A stretch of DNA of 64,000 bases from Rhizophagus irregularis (Eukaryota > Glomeromycota > Glomeromycetes > Glomerales > Glomeraceae). Below the pieces are notes generated by a model. The model saw nothing but the letters and a program-made list of their open reading frames with translations. It was not told the DNA's origin and ran no database searches. The position numbers and the translations under genes were made by a program. The stretch spans positions 1,302,001 through 1,366,000 of the forward strand of contig NC_089445.1 of NCBI RefSeq assembly GCF_026210795.1. Direction: 5' to 3'. This document shows positions 12,614 through 23,999 of the stretch, in pieces (position 1 is the stretch's first letter; the number at the start of each line of letters is the position of its first letter).

Positions 12614-13987
12614 ATGCCACAAGTTTCAAAACGCCAACGTAGTTCGTATTCTATTGAGCAAAAAAAAATTGTCGTTGCTTATGCTAAGGAACGTGGCAGA
12701 AATGAAGCTTCTAGGCACTTTGAACTTGATGCTAGTATGGTTGGAAGGTGGGTCAAAGCAAGTTTAAACTGGAAAGATGAAACAAAAGCAACAAACATGA
12801 GTGTAGGTTCTGGCCGAAAAGCATTTTATCCTGAAGCAGAAGTGGAGTTATACAAATGGGTTATGGAACAAAGAAAAATGGCATTAGCTATAACCACAGT
12901 GAATTTACGAATTTCAATGTTTGAAATTTTAGACCGGCCAGAAATGATCTCTCTCTATGGTAATTCAATAGAAACATTTAAGGCAACATCTAGTTGGTTA
13001 TCTGCATTTATGAAAAGGTATAAATTGGCTTTACGGCGGCGTACAAAAGTGTCACAAAAACTACCTGAACAAACAGAAGAATTATTGGAAAAATTTCGCA
13101 GATTTGTCATTCGAATTAGGGTCAGAAAATCTTTTGAATTGTGTAATATTTTTAATATGGACGAAACGCCTGTCTGGTTTGACATGGCTGGAAATTTTAC
13201 CATTCATACGAAAGGTGATAAGACAATTCATATTCGTGGAACAGGAAATGAAAAAAACAGATTTACAGTAGTTTTAACATGTGCCGCAGGTAAGATTTAC
13301 ATTAAATTTATGGTTTTTATTAGTTTTTAAATAAAATAACAATTTTTTTTATTTATAATAGATGGAACTAAATTTCCGGCAATTTGTATTTTCAAAGGAA
13401 AACAAATGCCACGCGGAGAACAAGCACCTTCTGGTGTGATTGTTTGGTTCCAAGAGAGTGGATGGATGAATACAGACTTAATGAAACGGTATGTTGATTA
13501 TCTCAAACGTTCAAGAATAATGACAAACGGTCAATCCAGCTCTCCTGCATTGATGGTGTATGATTCTTTTAGAGGACATTTAGAAGAATCTGTTAAAAAC
13601 GCATTTCATGATACTAATGTTGATTTGGCAGTAATTCCGGGTGGTTTGACTAGCATTTGTCAACCACTTGATGTTGCAATCAACAAGCCATTTAAAGACA
13701 ACCTCCGTAAAGAATGGCACCACTGGATGTCTAATGGTGGTGCTGGGTATACTACTTCAGGAAACCTTCGACGTGCTAAAATAAGTGATGTTTGTAAATG
13801 GGTTAAGCGTGCATGGGAGAATATTTCGGATGATATTATTATCCGTTCTTTTAAAAAATGTGGTATATCTAATGATTTAGATGGATCGGAAGATGATCTT
13901 GTTTATGAAGAAATTGATGAACTTCTTAAAGAACTTCAAGATGAAAATGAGGAAATGGATGAAATTGATTTTATCGATACAAATTAA
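12614..13987 (+). CDS. Pogo/CENP-B-like DDE transposase, intact, 433 aa
   Basis: Two exons (12614-13289 and 13362-13987) with a 72-base GTAAGA...ATAG intron join in frame. The N terminus (about residues 10-60) is a basic helix-turn-helix DNA-binding region of the kind in pogo/CENP-B proteins, followed by a second HTH-type segment (CENP-B-like, about 70-150). The DDE catalytic core begins with NMDETPVWFDM (first Asp near residue 182), then MVYDSFRGH (second) and PGGLTSICQPLDVAINKPFK (third Asp), the standard DDE_1 spacing. The acidic C-terminal tail (ELLKELQDENEEMDEIDF) is also usual. No stop or frameshift is seen, and length is within the family range. The ATG at 12614 is the first in frame after the subterminal repeats. 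It probably cuts and pastes this element and any non-autonomous relatives. Confidence 0.93.
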
Positions 13988-14196
13988 TAATATTTGTTTA
14001 AATTTTATTTTTTTTTCTAAGTCAATAAAATCAATATAGTTAAAAATTATTTTTTTTTCTATTGTCAATAAAATTAATAAAATACCGGGGGATGCTGATT
14101 TTTGAAGGTGCTTATTTTTGATTTTTGCATGAAATCGCACAAAATAAGGGGAGGTGCTTATTTTTGATAGGTGCTTATTTTCGATAAAATACGGTA

Positions 14197-15818
14197 TTAT
14201 ATATACTATTATATATACTATTTTAGTTATTACGTACTATCTTATTATATTATAATAATCCATAATTAGATATCAAAAATACATTGTGAATAGCATGAAT
14301 AACATCATAGAATCAGCAAAAGAATAGTAGTAAAAAAAGCACACACTAAAAAAATCATAAAATCAAATACACTAAAAAATCATAAAATCAATTGCCATCT
14401 TTTAAATTCCTTTAATTGTTTTTAATTCTGCATTTTGGTAATAGTAATACCATGATTTTTTATGATGTGTAACAAAATCGTTTCAACATCTTCAACAATG
14501 TAACAATTTTTTTTCTCATCCAAAAAATTTTTCATTTTCCCCACAAATTTTCATATGGACACACACGCTAAAGTTTCAATTGTTTTGTTAATGATATCAC
14601 ATTTTTATGTATAAATATATATTATGTATATGGTATTATATAATTTATATTGTACCTTTTTAGTACAAAGGTATTTTTTGATTTTCAAACTCGTATTATT
14701 TTTATATATATTGTGCTGCTCATTACTGTATAAAAACTCATCGATCCTTTTTCGCCCCTCATTCTCGCATTCTTTTCATTTTCCAAAAATTTTATTTTAT
14801 TCTATTTTATTTTTATTCTATTTTATTTTTTTTTTATATTTTTTTTTTAAAGAAAGGTGATCATATTTCAGATGTTTCATATAATAAATACCTCTATCGA
14901 TAAAAGAATATTCATTGATCGTCAATAACTAATAAAAGAAGCTTTAAAAAGAAGGTGGGTAATAATATCTATTGAAAAAAAAAACGCTAGCTGTTAAGAG
15001 AATTTTTCGGGGGTTGGAGAAAGTTTTTGTGAATGATATCATTCTTAATTTCTGAAATCTTATGCCATTTACCTTATTTATGCATATAATTAAAATATTT
15101 TGGAAGTTTATAAAAAAAAATTTCTAAAGTTGGTAAAGTTGTCCTTTTTTTTTATAAAATTTTTTTTTAAAAAGAAAAAATTTCTTTTTTTGTTTTTTTT
15201 TTTGTTTCCCGAGTTCACCATACGAAAAAAAAAGAGAAAAAAAAGTTTGAAACTAGATAGTTTCAAACTTTATATGAAAAAAAAAAAAAAAAAAATAATA
15301 ATTCGAAAAAAAAAAAACCTTCGAACGCGTTTTGTTTATTTTTAGATCCTATTTGGATTTATTTTTGTCTTAGTATTATTATTATTATTATTATTATTAA
15401 AACATTTTAATTAATTAATAATCATTGTTCTTTAATAATAATACTTGCATTATTACCCGAAATTTTTTTTTTTATGATTAATGTTAAAGTAACCTCCGTT
15501 TAAATTCTATCAACTTATTTTTTTTAACGAATTCCAAAAGAAAAAAAAAACTTTTATTTACGAGAACGACAAATAAAGAAAAAAACTTTTGAATTATTAT
15601 TATTATTATTATTTTTTAATTATCAAACGCATTTATCTTGAAAATAATTTTTTTTCCCCCTTAATCAAAACTTGTATATTTAGTTTTTTTTTTTAAAAAA
15701 AAAACCAAAAAAAAAGGGTTACGTGTTAACATTATATTGGTGATCAAATCCAAACCCACACGGCCACGAAAAAAAAAAGAATTTTATCAACTGATTTTAA
15801 ACAAGATTTATCAACAAA
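14197..15818. other. Intergenic, A/T tracts
   Basis: Immediately right of the transposon the TATACTA low-complexity array resumes. The rest is poly-T/poly-A rich, with an (ATT)n microsatellite near 15370-15398 and long A and T runs. Open frames here are Phe/Lys-rich artefacts of these tracts. The last few hundred bases are presumably promoter and leader of the RasGEF gene; no specific element is recognised. Confidence 0.7.
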
Positions 15819-18800
15819 ATGTGGCATTTAATTCGAAATCAAACATCATTTTCAACAACAAATATCGTACCAAAAAACGTTGAATCCAATGATAAGACAG
15901 AGAGCAGTAAACCTTTAAAGAAAGCCGTTTCCATGGATTCTTTGAAATCAACACCTATAAACGTAAAAAAGAGAAATGGTAGCATGGATGGAAATGTATT
16001 TAGTTATGGTAATTGGTTTATAAATGATAAGGTATGATACATTTATTTAGCTATATTTGTTCTTTTAATATATGAATTGAAATTAATTTTAATGAATCTA
16101 TTTCTAATTTCTTTTCTTAAAGAAATTATCCCTAAGTGATCAGTCAACAACAAGTTCACAGGATGATAATTACGTGATTGCTTTGATCGGTAAGCCAACT
16201 GTTGGTAAATCAACAATTGTGCGAACGGGTATGAATAATTTGACACCAATAAAAAATATTGGCGTAGATCATAATATAATAAAAGGTAAAGTATTTATTA
16301 TTATGATAATAAAATATTAAATTATTTTATTATTATGATAAAATTATTGTTTATTTATTATTTTCTTCTCTTTTCTATTTAGCGCCAACGTTTATATCAG
16401 AAATTGAGGTCGATGATCAGGCGTATCCAGTTGAAGTGCTGGAAATTCAAGAGAATGTTTTTGACATGAAATCTCCATTGCAATGGCCAAAAGTAAGTTT
16501 GATTTCACAATGAAATATCCATCAATCACATTAAATCACATAAAATTTTAATTGGCTAAATAATTTTATAATTAGGAGCTCCCTGAAATCGATGGAATTC
16601 TAGTTTGTTATGACGTCACTTCACGTGAATCAATAGCAAATATAGCATGGCTTCTAAGTATGTTATATATATTCGTGTCGTATAATTTTTATGATTTATT
16701 AATCATTTTATAATGTATTCTTTTTATATAGGTGCTTTCAAAGAATTTCAAATTCCAACAATACTGGCTGCTTGTAAAGTAGATTGTGAATTATCAAAAC
16801 GTAAAGTTGATGCATCATTTGGTCCGAAACTTGGTGATTTATTTCGTATTGGGTTTGTTGAATTGGACACACGTTCTGATGCTGGAATTGAGAAAATACA
16901 TGATGTATTTTCAATGTTATTAAGATTAGCAATACGGCATAGAGGTAAATATGCAATAATATTTTTAAAATATGATTCCTTAAAACATTTCTGCCAATGT
17001 TCTGCCCATGAATAGAAAAAGTTTTATTTATTTTCATCTTTTTTGTTTAGATTTCTCTCGAAAAAATAAAGTAAATAGGACAGCTGAATCATCGTCGGAT
17101 TCTATATTTTTACAAAATGTTAGTAGTGATGCTGAATCGGATAAAGTATCTTTAAGTCACAGAAGAACATCAAGTGATTTAAGTTATGAACCAAGAGGTC
17201 GAAGAAGGTTCTCAAATTTACCAGCTGTACGATTTATGAGCAGTCGATATAGTTCCCATTTTGGTACTCCAAAAATCGATTCACGAAAATGTAAGTTAAT
17301 AATAATCATATTTTATTACATTATACTTTATAAATAATATAAATTCACTTTTTTTTAGTATCACGATATCCATTAAATATGTTAAGCAGTGATGAAGAAG
17401 GTAAATCTTCAATTACTTTTCTTTCACGTTCTTTTCCTCATTTTTATATCATATTTCGAATTTTTAAAAACAATCTTCATTAATATATAGCAACAACACC
17501 ACCTCAAACACCACCAACACCTTCAATCTTATCTCAAATGTCGCTTCCTTCGGCTCCATCATCTCCTAAACTCTATAATACCGAAAAGAGACGTTCAATT
17601 TTACCTTCAACGAATTTATTACAGGTGAAAGAAACTGAAGAAGAAAGTTTCTCTACAAGATCCGCAAATAGTAGAATTTCAACTGCAAGTTATGATTCTG
17701 TTCTAAGTTCAATGAGTGGAAGAAGTGATAATTCTTTAGATGCTCTAGATTCTATTGAAAGGGGTCAAGTTAAATGTACTGGGTATGTATTAGTTACATC
17801 AATAATGGTGTACATTTGAAAAACTTTGTTTCAATTGAAATGTTTTGTAAAACGAATCCTTTTATATGAAAATTTTTTATATTGGAATGATTTATTAAAA
17901 TTTTTTTGACTTGATTCATAGAAATCGTACGGATGGTATGACAATCGATGAATTGATTCATCGATTAACCATTGGAGGTCAATATGGTACACATGATGAT
18001 CCATTTACGATAACATTCTTTGTCGTTTATCGAGCTTTCATGAGACCTAGAGAAGTTTTGGTCAAATTAGTACAAAGATTTCATGAATGTGAAAAGGATG
18101 TAAAGGATTTTAAAGATAATCGAAACACAACACATGAGAAGTAAGTTTATTCAATTAATTATGTTCTTTTATTTTAATATTTTATTTAATTAATGATTAA
18201 AAAAAAATAATTTTTTTTTTTAGGATATGTAACTTGTTGTATAATTGGTTAACTCAACATCCTAACGATATGATTCACCCTCATACTCGACACATGTTAC
18301 GAAATTTCTTTGACGTAATATCAAGCAGATCACATCTTACGTACTACGCTATTACTCTAAAGTCATTAGTTTATGGCACAGTTCCTGAAGAAGACCCTGA
18401 TTCCTTTTGGGGATTAACCGATGTTGATGATGATGAGATTACTAAAGAACAACATATAGAAAAACCGAAAATGGCTACTATTGGTACAAAAAAAGATAGT
18501 GGTATTGGTAGCTGGATCTTATGTGATGACAAAAATGATGCTTTATCTCTTTCACGACTTGCTCGACCAAGTCTTACAAATCATCGTAAAGCTTCCATAA
18601 TAATTGTAAATAATGAGTCAACTGGAAGACCTATATGTCAAGTACCATTCGAAGAATTACCCGAAAAGTCGATTGCGAATGAATTAACGTATCAGGAATT
18701 TCACCTTTTCAAAAAAATTGTGCCAAGGGACATGTTAAGGCACATTTGGTCTCCACAAGGAAGTCCTCAACGTGAAAATGGGAGGGTTGCTCAATCTATT

Positions 18801-19821
18801 AAACATTTTAATCTTATTTCTAACTGGTAAGTAATGAAATACTTGATCGAATTACTTTAATGAAATGTATTAATAACTTTATTAAAATTATTTAATAGGG
18901 TTTCTACGATGATTTTATCCCAGGACAAATTGAAAAATCGCGCAGCTATGTTGAAAAAGTTCATGAAAGTAGCAGTAGTAAGTATAATGGTTCTCATAAA
19001 TAGTGTACTATATTATACATTAGAAATTATTTCTCAAAAATTTATCATTTTATTTCTTATTAGATTGTCAGGGAATTAAATAATTACAATACTTTAATGG
19101 CAATTATTGCTGCAATAAATTCTGCCCCAATTGCGAGACTTCGTCGCACACGTGAACTTATAAAGGGAAAATCGACATACAAAAAATTTCATAATTTGGA
19201 AGTTTTGATGTCAACGGACAAGTCTTTTGGTAACTATCGATTGGCCTTGAAGGCTCCATCACGTGGCTATGATGAACAATTTGGGATACCTTATCTGTAT
19301 GTATCTTTTTATGATTAATAGTTATTCCATTTCTAAATTCTAAATTGTTTTACTAATCATTTAATTTTTAAAATCAATATAGTGGTATTCATTTACAAGA
19401 TTTATTGTCCATTGGAGAAGGTAACAAAGACTTTCAGGAAAATGGCAAAGTTCATTGGAATAAATTCTCTCTTATGGGAGATATAGTAAACATGATACGA
19501 AATTTTCAAAAGAAGTATGTATTATTTTAACACCGTTATTATTATTAAATCATAATTGTAAATATATTAATTAATCTTTGTAAATTTGTTATAGATCATG
19601 TAATGTTAAGAACAATAAACTTATTGAAAAATTTATTTCTGAAACGGTGGTATTGAACGATGATGTAAGTACATTCATTTTTCATTTCACACTCAAAAGC
19701 TATTATACGTATAATAACCGATCATGAATGAATCTTTTAATTATAGGAATTATATAATAGGTCTTTGGAATTAGAACCTCGAATTCAAAGATCTGCAAGT
19801 ACAAGTAGAGTACGAAGATAA
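15819..19821 (+). CDS. Ras-like domain fused to RasGEF (Cdc25-type exchange factor), 921 aa
   Basis: Fifteen exons: 15819-16031, 16123-16285, 16383-16492, 16576-16657, 16732-16944, 17051-17290, 17359-17400, 17491-17782, 17922-18140, 18224-18826, 18899-18977, 19064-19296, 19383-19514, 19595-19664, 19747-19821. Phases agree throughout. Residues about 85-270 form a Ras-like fold with a P-loop GKPTVGKS (94-101) and CKVD (204-207) where Ras has NKxD; the DxxGQ switch is not recognisable, so GTP hydrolysis is doubtful. A Ser/Pro-rich linker follows. RasGEF-N lies at about 452-590 and the catalytic RasGEF domain at about 676-895 (LTYQEFHLFKKI, HFNLISNWVSTMIL, GIPYLGIHLQDL). The predicted role is nucleotide exchange on a Ras-type GTPase at membranes. 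Long spacer loops interrupt the region between the two GEF parts. Confidence 0.92.
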
Positions 19822-21169
19822 GTCAATAAAACCACTCAAAATTCGGACAATTAATAGTAACACAACTAAATGAAAGGACACTTTTATTCTCTCAGACATT
19901 GTTTGATCTTTTATTACATCAAGTTCCCTTTTTTTTGAAATGAGGGACACAAAAACTTTGTATATATTTTATTTCCAGAAAATTTTTTTTAATTATCGTG
20001 TATAGTTTTTTTCTTATATATTGGGCTTTTTTTATTATATATTATTGGGTTGGGTTTATTTTATCAACTAAAAATTAAAAAAAACTTTTTTATTGTATTA
20101 ATGGGTATTATGGGCTTTCTTTTTATAAATATAATTTTTTTGGGTTTAGTGCGATTAAAACGATTTTTTTTTTTTTGTAACATAATCGGCCTTTTCTTCA
20201 TTTCTTTTATTTTTACTTTTATTATTTTTTTTTTTTTTGTAAAAAAACGATATGAAATTATTTTGTATCGTTTATTGGTCTTATATATATATATATTTTT
20301 TTATGTTTAATTAGTACTAATGTAATTTTATTATTATAATTTTTTTTATTAATTATGGTTTATTTTAAAAAGAAAAAATGAGTATGGATTTAGTAATATT
20401 TTTCATATTAAATAATTTTCTTTATATATTTGAATTTGGCCTGGTACCAGATTCTAAAAGAATTTGTTATAATAAATACAAAAAACAATTTTCACGAGTT
20501 TCAGATTATTTTTGGATGTTATGTTTGTTACCGCCAATGGATTAGTGGGGTATAGTTTTAGGGCCATTATATGTCATGTACAAATAAGTACAGTATGATA
20601 GTATGATAGTATGATAGTATGATACGAATTTACTAATTATAAAAAAACAAATATTATTTCTTTTTTAAAATATTTTTAAATATGCACCATCTTGCATAAA
20701 AAATATTTTTTAAAGTTTGATTTGCATAATTTGCATAAAATAATTTCTTATTAATTTATTTTGTCAATCCTATTGAAAATTTTCAATTCCGGTAATTAAT
20801 TGATTCCCGACATATTTGATATAAAGATTTCCGGGATTTCCGAGTCAAAATTGGAAGACTTTTAGTTGATCCTCATTGTGTTTTCGTGGTAATTTATATA
20901 GAAAAAGTGTGCGTTACGCACTATGCATTACGATCATCTTTTACCCTTCATGAACCATACTTTCCCTTAGTTGTTAGGGTCCGTTCACCGAAAATCTTGC
21001 CCGATAGTATTTTGGTAAACAGCCAGCCTTACCCCATCTTTTTTCATCGCACGTAGAGCTCTCACTCAGCTCTTGGCGCTTTCATTCCTTTTTCCTTTAC
21101 ATAGCTTACGTTTCTAACGTTTATATTTTACGTCAATAAATACATATTTTTTGACTTAAAATTCCAAAC
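19822..21169. other. Intergenic between RasGEF and UPF0658 genes
   Basis: The first half is T-rich, probably the 3' region of the RasGEF gene. A tandem AGTATGAT array (four units, about 20592-20624) follows. From about 20860 to 21120 base composition becomes more balanced, with short palindromes (GTGCGTTACGCAC near 20910, an AGAGCT/AGCTCT pair near 21055, a CCCT/AGGG pair near 20970). This is presumably promoter or leader of the next gene; no defined element is recognised. Confidence 0.6.
20592..20624 (+). repeat. 8-base tandem repeat, AGTATGAT x4
   Basis: Four perfect tandem copies of AGTATGAT in the intergenic region, a minisatellite with no evident function. Confidence 0.9.
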
Positions 21170-22020
21170 ATGTTTGGATCGCTGGCCGAAAAACTGGTAT
21201 GTTTAAGCCACATTTTATTTTTTTTAGAGGCTTAATTATGTGAATGAGCATTTTTAAGGCTTTTTAAAATATTTTTTTTTTGACAATTTTTTTTTTTCTT
21301 TTTGTGACCTTTAAAAGCCTTTTGGCTTTTCTAAATTTATACAATAATAAATGGCTTAAATTATTGAAAGAAATAAATTTATTAATAGTAACTAAAAGAA
21401 GAAAATTAAAAAAAAAATTATATGAAATTAAATAAATTAAATTAATTTTTTTAAAAAAAATTGATTTATTTCCAATTTTTTATAATTAAAAATAATGACT
21501 TTTTTTTCTTATTTGACTAAAAAATATGTATAAATATTTTTTTTTTTTTACCTTTCTTACTATAGTTTGGCCAATCTTATTATGCCCGATATGCATTGAT
21601 AGTTTCGGTGTGTCAAGCATTGGCTGTATCAATACTGGAAGGGTTGGTTCTTGCAGTACATTCAAAGGCTGTTAGTCAAATATCTTTATTTGAAGATAAA
21701 GTGAAGAATGATGCAACTTTATTAAGTGATTTTACTGATATATATGCTCAAGGAAGAAGTATGACAATATATCATGTTTTGTTTATTGTCAGTCAATTTT
21801 TTCAATTAGGATTATGTATTGATGCGGTGAATATTAAAAATTTTTGATATATATTTTTTTGATAAATTAATTTTTTGATATTTTACTAATTTAAAATTTT
21901 TTTTTTTTAATAACAGCTTTATCATCAAAATACTATTCAACTTATTGCATTAAGTTTATTTATATTTGCTGGTTTGGCTTTTTCTGCAATTCAAGGTGAA
22001 TAATAATGTCATCTAAAAAA

Positions 22021-22053
<33 letters not shown>

Positions 22054-23363
22054 GAGGGTGAAACAACAATTCAACACGAGTAAATGAATTCTTTTACTAA
22101 TAAATTAAATAAATATTTAGTTTATCAATCAACTTCTTTAATCTCTGACAACGGAATATCACCTTCCATCCAGGAACTTATTATTAAAGGAAATGATACT
22201 CTCCCTAAAGATGCAGTTCCTTATGAAATTGTCATCATCATAGTAATGTTAATTTCTTCAATGAGTTTTGCATACTTGGCTTATAAATTATATCAAGAAT
22301 TTGGTTGGACAATATATAAGAAGATTGGAGCTGATATGGCAATGAGAGGTATCTTAAATTAAATATTTATATTATACCGTTTTATTTATACTTTATTTGT
22401 TAAATAATAATTAAATTTTTTTATTATGTATATACAGATCGATATAAAATGTATCAAAGTAGGTTTTATTACTACTATATTGTTATTATTTAATATTTTG
22501 AAAAAAAAAACAATGATACTTACAGATTAATTTATTTATTTATTTTTCATGAAACAGTTTTCATAATGCTATTAAAATTCGATGTCTTCTTCTTCCTTGG
22601 ATTCTCGATACAATTTTTGGCTTTGGTGGTTATTCTGGAGGCAACAAAAGAAATATTACAGCATGTAATATTATCAGTATTAACATCGGCTGGAATGATT
22701 ATAGTTGGGTTCTGGGGAGTACAAACGGAGAGAAAGGTTCTTATGTATCTTTTCAAGTTAGGAGTTTGTGTTGCAGAAGGTTATATTATATCGAAAATAG
22801 TTGATGTGTCAATGAATCCTGATAAATATCATGGAACTAGGATTTTCGTTACATTTTTCCGTAAGTATTAAATATTTTATTTGAATTTATTAAAAATTTA
22901 AAAATTAAAATTTTTGAAATTTTTTTTTTTATTGATGAATTTTTTATTTTATTATTTTGAAATAGTTTCTGTTTGTTTAGTCCTAGGAATAGTAAGTGTC
23001 GATTTTTAATTTAATTAAATATTTCTTAAAAATGATTATTATTTTTTTTTTAATATTAATTTATTATTGATTTTGATTACTTTATAGGTAACTTTTGTAA
23101 TATCCCTCCTTTGTTTAAAAAATTTCGATAAGGGATTGAAATTTCATCGTAAGTGTATTTATTAATCTTGCAACTCCAAATAAGTTACCTTTTTTTCCGT
23201 TGATAAGGAATTAATCTGTTTATGTTTTATGTTAGTTTCACGAAGCAAAAGTCTTTCATCACAAGTGGGCGGACGAGAAGGACGAGATGCTTTTATTGAA
23301 AATAATCGCGCATACAACCTTGAAACTGTAAATCGACACACACAAAGATGGTCTATTGATTAA
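21170..23363 (+). CDS. UPF0658 Golgi-type multi-pass membrane protein, 377 aa
   Basis: Nine exons: 21170-21196, 21566-21826, 21917-21995, 22121-22348, 22438-22458, 22558-22860, 22966-22991, 23088-23148, 23236-23363. All phases join. The protein has a short N-terminal exon (MFGSLAEKL) and around seven hydrophobic segments. The block GWTIYKKIGADMAMR, then MYQIFIMLLKFDVFFFLGF and a GVQTERKVLMYLF-type segment, resembles the fungal UPF0658 family of Golgi membrane proteins as I remember it; molecular function is not known. The hydrophilic C-terminal tail (RSKSLSSQVGGREG onward) should face the cytosol. Two very small exons (21 and 26 nt) and an (ATT)n microsatellite in intron 3 (about 22021-22053) are notable. 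Family call is by recognition only. Confidence 0.82.
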
Positions 23364-23999
23364 AATTGGGATTCTATGTTGAAGTTTTTTCTAAAAAAAA
23401 AAAAAAAAAAAATTAATCAAAGAAGATATAAGGGTTTATAGTAAGAGGGTAAAGGATGGTAGAGGTATCATATATTCATATATTCCATATGTTAATAATA
23501 ATATATTTGACATATACTGTAAAAGAAATGAGTATATTATTTATTTTTATTTATTTCTTCTCCTTTCCCTTTTTTTACCCTCTTCCTTTTTTTTACACGT
23601 TAATAGATTATATATAAAGTACTTTGAATTTATTATATCATTAATTATATGAATATACAGTATACTTTTTTTTTTTTATTATATTAAATTAATTCCGGAT
23701 CTAACTATTTTATCTTTTTTTTGGACCTATTCTATATAAAATCTTTTTTTTTTTTTTTTTTTTTTTGTCACCTTTAATATTACCTAATAATATTGGTATC
23801 ATTGTAAATTTTTTTTTTCTTGGGTATATCCGCGTAAAAAAAAAAAAAAGTATAATTTTTTATAATAATAGTTGCACTTGTATAAACTTGTGAATGAGAA
23901 AATTTTTTTTAAAAAAAAAATAAAATAAAAATTGTTACTTAATTATTTTTATTACAAATAATAATAATAATATAATATACAGTTTTTATTATAATATCC
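23364..23999. other. Intergenic, 3' region of UPF0658 gene
   Basis: A/T homopolymer-rich sequence with no coding signal. Contains several T and A runs longer than 15 bases. Confidence 0.7.

Larger units (their letters stand above)
12303..14194 (+). mobile_element. Complete pogo/Tigger-like DNA transposon flanked by TA
   Basis: The element starts CCGTATTTTATCGAAAATAA at 12303 and ends with its exact reverse complement at 14194; 25 terminal bases are perfect inverted repeats, or 27 with the flanking TA on each side (TA at 12301-12302 and 14195-14196), the target duplication typical of the Tc1/mariner/pogo superfamily. Subterminal AATAAGCACC units recur: once at the left end, and about four times in inverted form between 14095 and 14180. 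It encodes one intact two-exon transposase. It sits in a low-complexity TATACTATTTTA array that continues on both sides. Perfect ends plus an open frame suggest recent insertion. Confidence 0.93.

Noticed and set aside
15100-15345. Lys/Phe-rich open frame
   Set aside because: Direct translation of poly-A and poly-T runs; not protein-like.
20050-20310. Phe/Ile-rich frame resembling a membrane protein
   Set aside because: Hydrophobicity comes from T-runs in the 3' region of the RasGEF gene; no start context or introns to support it.
20900-21120. Possible structured ncRNA in the balanced-composition stretch
   Set aside because: Only short palindromes, no recognisable RNA family, and it directly precedes a start codon, so promoter or leader is simpler.
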